Assembly: GCA_050247895.1 (NCBI GenBank)
Contig: JBFWTJ010000066.1
Coordinates: 1-15,614, forward strand
Direction: 5' to 3'
Origin: CAVPEW01 sp050247895
GTDB taxonomy: Bacteria > Actinomycetota > Acidimicrobiia > Acidimicrobiales > VFJN01
Length of the DNA stretch: 15,614 nt
Shown: piece by piece, positions 1 through 6,176 of the stretch
How positions within the stretch are numbered: the stretch's first letter is position 1
Layout: every line of letters begins with the position of its first letter
Program-made: the position numbers and the translations under genes
Notes under the pieces: generated by a model
Databases searched by the model: none
What the model saw: the letters and a program-made list of their open reading frames with translations, nothing else
Told to the model about the DNA's origin: nothing

Positions 1-1
1 G

Positions 2-949
2 GCCGAGGCGGCGCGGCTCATCTCGGACATCGAGAACCGCCCCGCCACCGTCCGGCCGGTCATGGCCCACCTATTCCGCCGCTGCGGGTCGGCCCACCTC
101 GTGGGCGTCACCGGGCCGCCCGGCGCGGGCAAGAGCACGCTGGTCGCGGCCCTGGTCAAGGAGATGAGGGCGAAGGACCTCCAGGTCGGCGTGGTCGCGG
201 TCGACCCGTCGAGCCCCTTCAGCGGGGGCGCGGTCCTGGGCGACCGCGACCGCATGTCGGACTTCACGCTCGACCGCGGCGTGTTCATCCGCTCGCTCGC
301 CGCCCGCGGCGCGGGCGGCGGCCTGGCCGCGGCGGTCAGCGACGCGGTCGACGTGATGGACGCCATGGGCAAGGACGTCGTCATCGTCGAGACCGTCGGC
401 GTCGGCCAGGGCGAGCTCGACATCGCCCGCCTGGCCCAGACCGTGGTGCTCGTGCTGGTCCCCGGCTACGGCGACTCGCTCCAGGCCATGAAGGCCGGGA
501 TCCTCGAGATCGCCGACGTGATCGTGGTCAACAAGGGCGACACCCCCGGCGCCGAGCAGTCGGCCAAGGAGCTGGCCAACCAGGACTACGTGCGCCGTGG
601 GCCCGAGGGGGCCGAGCCGTGGGTCGTGCCCGTGGTCCTGGCCAGCGCCCGGCGCCACGAGGGCATCGACGACCTGGCCCGGGCCCTGGCCGAGCACCGG
701 GCCTACGCCGAGTCCAGCGGCGCGGCCGCCGCGGCCCGGCGCCAGCGGCGCACGGCCCAGTTCCTCGAGCGGACCGCGCAGCGCCTGCGCGACGAGCTGG
801 CCCGGGCCCTCGAGGGCACGCCGCTCATGGCCCGCACCGTCGAGCGGCTGGAAGCAGGAGAGGTCGACCCCGACGGCGCGGCCGACGAGGTCATCGAGCA
901 ACTCGGCTGGCGGCGCGCCCCCGCGTCGCCGGCACCAGGGAGGGACTGA
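2..949 (+). CDS. meaB: MeaB/ArgK-family GTPase, chaperone of a B12-dependent acyl-CoA mutase (5' end outside window)
   Basis: G3E-type P-loop GTPase of the MeaB/MMAA family. These proteins gate cofactor loading and protect or reactivate adenosylcobalamin-dependent acyl-CoA mutases in the cytoplasm. Visible motifs: Walker A GPPGAGKST (bases 115-141), the family signature VDPSSPF followed by GGAVLGDRDRM, the G3 element ETVGVGQGE and the G4 element NKGD. The reading frame stays open from base 2 and the residues before the first ATG (base 62) look like family sequence (LISDIENRP). The true start therefore lies upstream of the window and ATG 62 is internal. The stop is 2 bases before the mutase large-subunit start, so the genes are almost certainly co-transcribed. 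Family assignment is firm; that its client is the adjacent mutase is inferred from adjacency. Confidence 0.93.
   Translation, partial: AEAARLISDIENRPATVRPVMAHLFRRCGSAHLVGVTGPPGAGKSTLVAALVKEMRAKDLQVGVVAVDPSSPFSGGAVLGDRDRMSDFTLDRGVFIRSLAARGAGGGLAAAVSDAVDVMDAMGKDVVIVETVGVGQGELDIARLAQTVVLVLVPGYGDSLQAMKAGILEIADVIVVNKGDTPGAEQSAKELANQDYVRRGPEGAEPWVVPVVLASARRHEGIDDLARALAEHRAYAESSGAAAAARRQRRTAQFLERTAQRLRDELARALEGTPLMARTVERLEAGEVDPDGAADEVIEQLGWRRAPASPAPGRD
937..945 (+). promoter_or_regulatory. Ribosome binding site deciding the mutase large-subunit start
   Basis: The purine run AGGGAGGGA lies 6 bases before ATG 952, inside the last codons of meaB. The mutase frame is open far upstream (to about base 619), but only as GC-rich shadow sequence opposite meaB. 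This site, and the family-like protein beginning at 952, fix the start there. Confidence 0.7.
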
Positions 950-951
950 CC

Positions 952-2616
952 ATGGACGTCAAGACCGAGCAGTTCGAGAAGAACAAGGCGGCCTGGGCGG
1001 AGCGCCGGGCCCGCTACGCCGAGAAGCTCCAGACCGAGCACACGCTGTCGGGCATCGAGGTCAAGACCGTCTACACGGCCGAGGACCTCGACCCGCGCCA
1101 CCTCGACGAGATGCCCGGCGTGTACCCCTTCACGCGTGGCCTGTTCCCCGACGGCTACGCCCTGACGCCGTGGATGCAGCAGATGGTCTTCGGCTACGGG
1201 ACCATCGAGGAGACCCGCACGAAGATGGAGCACATGGTGGCCGAGGGCATGGAGGGCTACTTCGGCCACAAGGTCTTCAACACCGTCTACGACATCCCCT
1301 GCATGTACGGCATCGACGCCGACCACCCCGAGGCCAAGGACAACATCGGCCAGTGCGGGGTCCACATGAGCACCGGCGACGACTACGACGAGCTGGTCCG
1401 CGACTGGGACATGATGCGGACCAACTTCTCGATGATCACCGGCGACAACTGCCTGCCGGCCCTGGCCCTGCTCACCGCGGCCGCCGAGCGCCGGGGCTCG
1501 GGCGCCCACGAGATCCACGGGAACTCGATGAACTGGTACCCGCGCATCGCGGTCCAGGACATCCCGTCGTGGGAGCCCAAGTGGGGCTACGCCCTCATGG
1601 TCGACCTGATCCGCTGGTCGGCCCGCAACGCGCCCTACTGGAACCCGGCCAACATCTTCATGTACGGCCTGTCCGAGGCCGGCGCCACCCCGGTCCAGGA
1701 GCTGGCCTACGGGCTGGCCTGGGGCAAGTCGATCATCGACGCCGGCCTGCGGGCCGGGCTCGACCCCGACGAGTTCATCGGCCTGCTGTCGTTCCAGATC
1801 GGCTGCACCGTGAACCTGTTCGAGGAGGTGGCCAAGTTCCGGGCCCACCGGCGCATGTGGGCCAAGATCTGCAAGGACGCCGGGGCGACCAAGCCGTCGA
1901 ACATGCACGCCCGGGTCCACGTGCACACCAGCGGGTACGTGCTGACCGCCCAGCAGCTGCTCAACAACAACGCCCGCATCACCCTCCAGGCGCTGGCCGC
2001 GGTGCTCGGCGGCGTGCAGTCCATCCACACGTGCTCCTACGACGAGGCCGTCGGCGTGCCCACCGACATGTCGCACCGCACCGCCCTGCGGACCCAGCAG
2101 ATCCTCATGTGGGAGTCGGGCGCCCGCAACGTGGCCGACCCGCTGGGCGGCTCCTTCTACGTCGAGAAGCTCACGGACCAGATGGAGGAGGAGGCCTGGG
2201 CGATCTACGAGGAGATCGAGAGCCGCGGCGGGTACCTCACCGGCATCGAGACCGGGGAGATCAAGCGGGCCATCGACGACTCGTCCTACGAGATGAAGAA
2301 GCGGATCAACTCCGGCGACATCCCCGTGGTCGGCGTGAACCGCTACGTCTCCACCGAGCCCGAGAACTACGAGCCCTTCCGGCTCGACCCCGAGGTCGAG
2401 GCGAAGGCGAAGCGCCGGCTCGAGGCCTACAAGGCCAAGCGGGACGAGGTCGCGGTCAAGGACGCCCTCGCCCGGGTGGCCGTGGCCTGCGAGGAGCTCA
2501 AGGCCGGCACCGGTGAGCTGATGCCCGCGCTGCTCGACGCGGCCCGGGCCGGGGTCACCAACGGCGAGATGATGGTGCCGATGCGCGAGGCGTTCGGCTG
2601 GTTCGTCAGCGAATAG
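952..2616 (+). CDS. Divergent coenzyme B12-dependent acyl-CoA mutase, large (catalytic) subunit
   Basis: A 554-residue protein matching the TIM-barrel part of the methylmalonyl-CoA mutase superfamily, without the C-terminal B12 domain, which is the next gene. This split resembles IcmA/IcmB and HcmA/HcmB. Family landmarks: YPFTRG (58-63), SEAGATPVQELAY (241-253), EEVAKFRAHRRMWAK (291-305), the SGYVLTAQQ segment (327-335), QSIHTCSYDEA (356-366), DPLGGSFYVE (396-405) and IPVVGVNRY (457-465). Aligned by eye to Propionibacterium MutB, Tyr89, Ala116, Arg207 and His244 are replaced by Val79, Val112, Gln202 and Gly239, while Tyr243 is kept as Tyr238. Gln at the Arg207 position is what isobutyryl- and 2-hydroxyisobutyryl-CoA mutases have, arguing against a dicarboxylic substrate. 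Loss of His244 fits none of the characterised groups I know. The reaction is probably a 1,2 carbon-skeleton rearrangement of an unknown CoA ester. Superfamily assignment is firm; substrate is open. Confidence 0.9.
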   Translation: MDVKTEQFEKNKAAWAERRARYAEKLQTEHTLSGIEVKTVYTAEDLDPRHLDEMPGVYPFTRGLFPDGYALTPWMQQMVFGYGTIEETRTKMEHMVAEGMEGYFGHKVFNTVYDIPCMYGIDADHPEAKDNIGQCGVHMSTGDDYDELVRDWDMMRTNFSMITGDNCLPALALLTAAAERRGSGAHEIHGNSMNWYPRIAVQDIPSWEPKWGYALMVDLIRWSARNAPYWNPANIFMYGLSEAGATPVQELAYGLAWGKSIIDAGLRAGLDPDEFIGLLSFQIGCTVNLFEEVAKFRAHRRMWAKICKDAGATKPSNMHARVHVHTSGYVLTAQQLLNNNARITLQALAAVLGGVQSIHTCSYDEAVGVPTDMSHRTALRTQQILMWESGARNVADPLGGSFYVEKLTDQMEEEAWAIYEEIESRGGYLTGIETGEIKRAIDDSSYEMKKRINSGDIPVVGVNRYVSTEPENYEPFRLDPEVEAKAKRRLEAYKAKRDEVAVKDALARVAVACEELKAGTGELMPALLDAARAGVTNGEMMVPMREAFGWFVSE

Positions 2617-2619
2617 GAG
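2615..2619 (+). promoter_or_regulatory. Ribosome binding site deciding the B12 subunit start
   Basis: AGGAG overlaps the large-subunit stop codon. It touches ATG 2621 with only one base between, but sits 10 bases before ATG 2630, which is a workable spacing. ATG 2630 also starts right at the conserved domain. Confidence 0.55.
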
Positions 2620-2629
2620 AATGACTGCG

Positions 2630-3034
2630 ATGTCGGACACCATCAAGGTGCTCTTGGCCAAGAAGAAGATCGACGTCCACGGCCGGGGGTCCAAGCTCAT
2701 CGCCCGTGAGCTGCGCGACGCGGGGATGGAGGTCGTCTACTTCCGCTTCGGCGTGGTCGACGAGATCGTGCAGGCCGCGGTGCAGGAGGACGTCGACGTG
2801 GTCGCCCTCAGCATCATGACCAGCGGGCAGATCAACATCGCCGCCGAGCTCATCCCGGGCCTCAAGGCAGCCGGCAAGACCGACGTGCTGGTCATCATGG
2901 GCGGGATCATCCCCGAGGTGGACTTCGAGCCGCTGCGCGAGATCGGCGTGCACGAGATCTTCCTGCCCGGCCAGCCCGGCTCGGTGGTGGCCGACTACAT
3001 CCGGGCCAACGTCGGGACCGCCAAGCTGTCCTGA
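2630..3034 (+). CDS. Cobalamin-binding small subunit of the acyl-CoA mutase
   Basis: A 134-residue Rossmann-like B12-binding domain, the partner of the preceding TIM-barrel subunit; together they would form the adenosylcobalamin mutase. The base-off/His-on signature DxHxxG is present as DVHGRG, giving the histidine that coordinates cobalt. The lysine four residues before the Asp (MutB Lys604 equivalent) is kept in AKKKID. The later loops read ALSIMTSG and VIMGGIIPEVDF, corresponding to the usual S-x-L and GG elements. Both are altered from the common forms (DGHDRG and SSLAGGH), matching the divergence of the large subunit. Length is normal for a stand-alone mutase beta subunit (about 135 residues). 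An ATG at 2621 is possible, adding three residues. Tightly spaced behind the large subunit (13 bases) and followed by a P450 gene after 26 bases. Confidence 0.88.
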   Translation: MSDTIKVLLAKKKIDVHGRGSKLIARELRDAGMEVVYFRFGVVDEIVQAAVQEDVDVVALSIMTSGQINIAAELIPGLKAAGKTDVLVIMGGIIPEVDFEPLREIGVHEIFLPGQPGSVVADYIRANVGTAKLS

Positions 3035-3047
3035 GCGCGCAGGCCCT

Positions 3048-3058
3048 GGGGGGGGGAG
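3048..3058 (+). promoter_or_regulatory. G9 tract forming the P450 ribosome binding site
   Basis: Nine consecutive G residues followed by AG lie 2 bases before ATG 3061. The 3' part can act as a Shine-Dalgarno element for the P450. The homopolymer is the longest I noticed in the window outside coding sequence and could be prone to slippage. Confidence 0.45.
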
Positions 3059-3060
3059 TC

Positions 3061-4335
3061 ATGGGGGAGCGGTTCGAGGGGGTCGACCTGGGCGATCCCG
3101 AGGTCGTGCAGTGCCCGTACCCGGCCTACGCGCGCCTGCGTGACGAGGCCCCGGTGTGGCTCGACCCCGGCTCGGGCCACTACGTCGTCACCCGCCACGA
3201 CACCGTCCGCCAGGTCCTGACCGACCCCGTGCGCTTCAGCAGCGCCCGTCCCCCGATGGCCCTGTCCGACGGGGTGCGCGGGTCGGGCGTCGCGGCCGAG
3301 ATCGAGCGGCTCTTCACCACCGAGGGCTGGCTGCCCGCACCCACCCTGAGCCGGCGGGACGACCCCGACCACAAGGCGCTCCGGGGCCTGTTCGAGCACG
3401 CCTTCCGGCCGTCGCGCATCGCCCAGCTCGACGGCTTCATCGCCGAGGTGGCCCACTCCCTCATCGACGAGGTGCTCGACGCCGGTCCCTTCGACTTCGT
3501 CCGGGCCTTCGCCGTGCCCCTCCCGCTGGTCACCATCGCCCGCCAGATGGGCGCACCCCGGGAGGACGTCTGGCGCATCAAGGCGTGGACCGACGCCTGG
3601 GTCCGGCGCCTCGGGGGGATGCAGGACGACGAGGCCCGGCTCGACTCGGTCCGCCAGGAGATCGAGGCCCAGCACTACTTCCAGCCCATCTTCGAGCGGT
3701 TGCGGGCCCAGCCCGACGACACCCTGCTCAGCGACCTGGTCAACACCGAGGTCGAGGGGTGGGGCCGGACGCTGGAGGACGCCGAGCTCCACGCCGAGAT
3801 GATGGCCGACACCTTCGTCGGCGGCTCCGAGACCACCACCAACGCCCTGTCCGAGGGCATGCGCCTGGCCGCCGACGACCCGTCCCTGTGGCCCCGGTTG
3901 CAGGCCGACCCGGGGGCGATCGCGGCCTTCGCCGAGGAGGCGGTCCGCCTGGCGTCCCCGGTCCAGGGCCTGTTCCGCACCGCTGTGGTCGACGTCGAGC
4001 TCGACGGGGTCCCGGTGCCCGCGGGCTCGGTCCTCGACGTGCGGTTCGGGTCGGCCAACCGCGACGAGCGCCGCTTCGCGCAGCCCGACGACCTGGACCT
4101 GGACCGCCGGGCGCCCCGCAACCACCTCGGCTTCGGGGCCGGCCCCCACTATTGCCTGGGCGCGCCGCTGGCCCGCCGCGAGCTCGTGGTCGGCTTCACC
4201 GCCCTGGTCGAGCGGGTCGGCGAGGTGCGCTGGCCCGACGGCCGGCGACCCGAGCACCTGCACCACAACCCCAGCCTGCTGCTGCGGGGGCTGACCGAGC
4301 TCCCCCTGGAGCTGACCGCCCGGAGGGCGCCGTGA
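3061..4335 (+). CDS. Cytochrome P450 monooxygenase
   Basis: A soluble bacterial class I P450 of 424 residues, the normal length, with no membrane anchor. The I-helix oxygen-activation motif is GGSETTTNA (around residue 260), the K-helix ExxR is EEAVR, and the heme-binding loop is FGAGPHYCLG with Cys as proximal thiolate ligand, followed by APLARRE. The N-terminus has the usual DP...PYPAYARLRDEAPV opening. It would need a ferredoxin and reductase, neither of which is in the window. Its place between a B12 mutase and small hydrolase/lyase-like proteins suggests it hydroxylates a hydrocarbon-like or isoprenoid-like substrate in the same pathway; that is inference. I cannot assign a CYP family. 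Its stop overlaps the next start (GTGA). Confidence 0.95.
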   Translation: MGERFEGVDLGDPEVVQCPYPAYARLRDEAPVWLDPGSGHYVVTRHDTVRQVLTDPVRFSSARPPMALSDGVRGSGVAAEIERLFTTEGWLPAPTLSRRDDPDHKALRGLFEHAFRPSRIAQLDGFIAEVAHSLIDEVLDAGPFDFVRAFAVPLPLVTIARQMGAPREDVWRIKAWTDAWVRRLGGMQDDEARLDSVRQEIEAQHYFQPIFERLRAQPDDTLLSDLVNTEVEGWGRTLEDAELHAEMMADTFVGGSETTTNALSEGMRLAADDPSLWPRLQADPGAIAAFAEEAVRLASPVQGLFRTAVVDVELDGVPVPAGSVLDVRFGSANRDERRFAQPDDLDLDRRAPRNHLGFGAGPHYCLGAPLARRELVVGFTALVERVGEVRWPDGRRPEHLHHNPSLLLRGLTELPLELTARRAP

Positions 4336-4754
4336 CCGACGACCTGGCCGACTACCTGGCCATCACCCGCCTCAAGCACGAGTGGGCCCACCACTACGAC
4401 CGGGGCGACCTCGACCGGCTGCTGGGGGTGTTCAGCCCCGACGCCGTCCTCGACCAGGGCCCTTACGGCACCTGGTCGGGCCACGAAGGCATCCGGGCCG
4501 GCTACCAGGACCGCTTCGCCCGCCGCTTCACCGCCCGGGCCCGGCTCCACATCCTGTCCAACCCCCACATCGAGGTCGACGGCGACGAGGCGACCGGCAG
4601 CTGGTACCTCACCGACCACGCCTTCGACGGCAGCGGTGCCCGGCCGCTCACGCTGCTGGGCACCTACGACGACCGGTACCGCCGGGGCGACGACGGGCGC
4701 TGGCTGATCTCGACCAGCCGCTTCGACATCTACTGGTCGGAGCTCGACTCGTGA
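4332..4754 (+). CDS. SnoaL-like / nuclear transport factor 2-fold protein, possible dehydratase or isomerase
   Basis: A 140-residue NTF2/SnoaL_4-type protein. The opening helix and strand ITRLKHEWAHHYDRGDLDRL, then FSPDAVLD, SGHEGI, LHILSNPHIEVDGDEA and a C-terminal WLISTSRFD, give the cone-shaped alpha+beta fold. Tyr22-Asp23, His73 and His96 lie where scytalone dehydratase keeps its catalytic Tyr, Asp and two His, so acid-base chemistry such as dehydration or isomerisation is possible. SnoaL folds also do cyclisation, hydrolysis and non-enzymatic jobs. The GTG start overlaps the P450 stop by 4 bases, and the gene's own stop overlaps the next GTG start by 4, so expression is translationally coupled. 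Function in the pathway is inferred only; it may act on the P450 product. Confidence 0.82.
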   Translation: MTDDLADYLAITRLKHEWAHHYDRGDLDRLLGVFSPDAVLDQGPYGTWSGHEGIRAGYQDRFARRFTARARLHILSNPHIEVDGDEATGSWYLTDHAFDGSGARPLTLLGTYDDRYRRGDDGRWLISTSRFDIYWSELDS

Positions 4755-5215
4755 GGGGCCGGGTCTTCCAGACGGCGTTCGTGGTCGACGACGTGCCCGC
4801 GGCCATGGAGGAGATGTCGGCCACCCTGGGCGTGCGCTGGCGCGACCTGCACACCGGCCGGGTCATCTACCGCACGCCGACCGGCGAGGGCGAGGTCGAC
4901 CTGACCGTCGTGCACTCCCTGCAGGGCCCGCCGGTGCTGGAGCTGATCGGCAACGTGCCCGGCACGATGTGGAGCGCGCCGTCGCCGGGGGCGCTGCACC
5001 ACACCGGTCAGTGGACCTCGGACCTCGCGGCCGACATGGCCCGGCTCGAGGCGGCCGGGCTGGAGCTGGCCGCCACGGGCCGGCGGGCGAGCGACGACCG
5101 GGACATCTTCGCCTACTACCGGACCGGCACCGGGGCCATCCTCGAGCTCGTCGACGAGCGGCTCCACCCACTGCTCTACGGCGACCCGCCCCTGGTGCCC
5201 TGGGACGGGGCCTGA
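4751..5215 (+). CDS. VOC-superfamily (Glyoxalase_4-like) protein, possible epimerase or lyase
   Basis: A 154-residue protein with two beta-alpha-beta-beta-beta modules of the vicinal oxygen chelate fold: FQTAFVVDDVPAAMEEMSATLGV in the first half and ALHHTGQWTSDLAADMARLEAAG in the second. Putative metal ligands are Glu64 (LELIG), His83/His84 and Glu132 (ILELVDE). The usual first ligand, a His near the N-terminus, appears as Gln7. Methylmalonyl-CoA epimerase belongs to this superfamily and often accompanies B12 mutases, so an epimerase-like role on a CoA ester is attractive but unproven; dioxygenase, isomerase or binding roles are also possible. The GTG start overlaps the SnoaL-like stop, and its TGA shares one base with the next ATG (TGATG). 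Confidence 0.8.
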   Translation: MRGRVFQTAFVVDDVPAAMEEMSATLGVRWRDLHTGRVIYRTPTGEGEVDLTVVHSLQGPPVLELIGNVPGTMWSAPSPGALHHTGQWTSDLAADMARLEAAGLELAATGRRASDDRDIFAYYRTGTGAILELVDERLHPLLYGDPPLVPWDGA

Positions 5216-6153
5216 TGGGGGCGGGAGCCGTGCAGTTCGGCCTCCAGCTCCCCTGGACCGGCCACCTGGCCACCCGGGACGACATGGCCGCCTACGCCCG
5301 GGCCGCCGAGCACCTCGGCTACGGCTGGGTGTCGGCCGGGGAGCACCTCATCTACCCCAAGGCCCTGCGGGCGCGGCACCCCCGCAACGGCGACCTGCCC
5401 ATCGACGCCAGCTCGCCCTCGCACGACCCGTTCACCACCTTCGCCTGGTTGGCCGGCCAGACCACCACCCTGCGCTTCCTGACCGGCGTCCTGCTCGTGC
5501 CGCTGCGCCCGGCGCTGGTCACCGCCAAGCTCGTGGCCGGACTGGACTTCGTGTCGGGCGGCCGGCTCACCCTCGGGGTCGGCACCGGCTGGATGGAGGA
5601 CGAGTTCGACGTGCTCGGCGTCGAGTTCGCCGAGCGCGGCCCCCGCACCGACGACCACCTCGCCGCGCTGCGGTCCCTCTTCGAGGGTGACGGACCCCAC
5701 GACGGGCCCTGGTCGTCGTTCCCCGAGTCGTGGTTCGAGCCCAAGCCGGTGCAGTCGCCCCTGCCCATCGTGGTCGGCGGGGGCGCGGTGGACCCCGTGC
5801 TGCGCCGGGTGGCCCGTCACGGCCAGGGCTGGTGGCCCTACCCGCTGGCCGCGGCGGAGATCGCCGCGGCCATGCCCCGGCTGGCTGAGGCCATGGCCGC
5901 CGAGGGACGCGAGGGCGAGCAGTTGGAGGTCCACACCTACCTGGTCCTGGCCCTCGACGGCCAGGAGCTGGACGAGGGCCTGCGCCGGCGCCTGGTCGAC
6001 AAGGTCGACGCCGCGGCCCGGGCCGGTGTCACCCACATGACCTTGACGATGGGCGAGCTCGGCGGGCCCTACGGGCGGCTGCCCCTCGAACGGCTGGTCG
6101 AGGCGGCCGGCTGGTTCGCCCGGGAGGTGGCGCCGACCGCCCCGGCCGGCTAG
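5215..6153 (+). CDS. LLM-class flavin-dependent oxidoreductase, probably F420-dependent
   Basis: A 312-residue luciferase-like TIM-barrel protein. Landmarks are the FGLQLPW start, AEHLGYGWVSAGEHLIYP, LTGVLLVPLRPALVTAKLVAGLDFVSGGRL in pieces, and the very typical GVGTGWMEDEFDVLGV followed by RGPRTDDHLAALR, then PIVVGGG and the ARHGQGWWPYP segment. These match actinobacterial F420-dependent LLM proteins. The chemistry is a two-electron hydride transfer or flavin-based oxygenation; which cofactor is used cannot be proved from sequence. Start ATG 5215 overlaps the previous stop by one base; GTG 5230 is an in-frame alternative just before VQFGLQLP. It is the last gene of the operon and its stop codon overlaps the stop of the convergent crotonase gene. 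Confidence 0.9.
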   Translation: MGAGAVQFGLQLPWTGHLATRDDMAAYARAAEHLGYGWVSAGEHLIYPKALRARHPRNGDLPIDASSPSHDPFTTFAWLAGQTTTLRFLTGVLLVPLRPALVTAKLVAGLDFVSGGRLTLGVGTGWMEDEFDVLGVEFAERGPRTDDHLAALRSLFEGDGPHDGPWSSFPESWFEPKPVQSPLPIVVGGGAVDPVLRRVARHGQGWWPYPLAAAEIAAAMPRLAEAMAAEGREGEQLEVHTYLVLALDGQELDEGLRRRLVDKVDAAARAGVTHMTLTMGELGGPYGRLPLERLVEAAGWFAREVAPTAPAG

Positions 6154-6176
6154 TCCTGCGCCGGGGGCAGGCGGTC
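6135..6176. terminator. Possible stem-loop across the convergent stop codons
   Basis: GACCGCC (6135-6141) pairs with GGCGGTC (6170-6176), and CCGGC (6142-6146) with GCCGG (6160-6164), leaving a bulge at 6165-6169. It covers both convergent stop codons and could stop transcription in both directions, but no T-run follows. GC-rich coding sequence makes such pairing easy by chance. Confidence 0.25.

Noticed and set aside
62..64. ATG 62 as the true meaB start
   Set aside because: The same frame is open upstream to base 2 with residues resembling the family, so the gene begins before the window.
597..2516. Long Arg/Pro-rich plus-strand frame over the mutase large subunit
   Set aside because: It is a shifted frame of meaB and the mutase, with low-complexity Arg/Pro/Gly composition and no motif.
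952..2616. Calling the mutase a methylmalonyl-CoA mutase
   Set aside because: The residues that bind the methylmalonyl carboxylate and thioester (Tyr89, Arg207, His244 equivalents) are all replaced, so this specific name is not supported.
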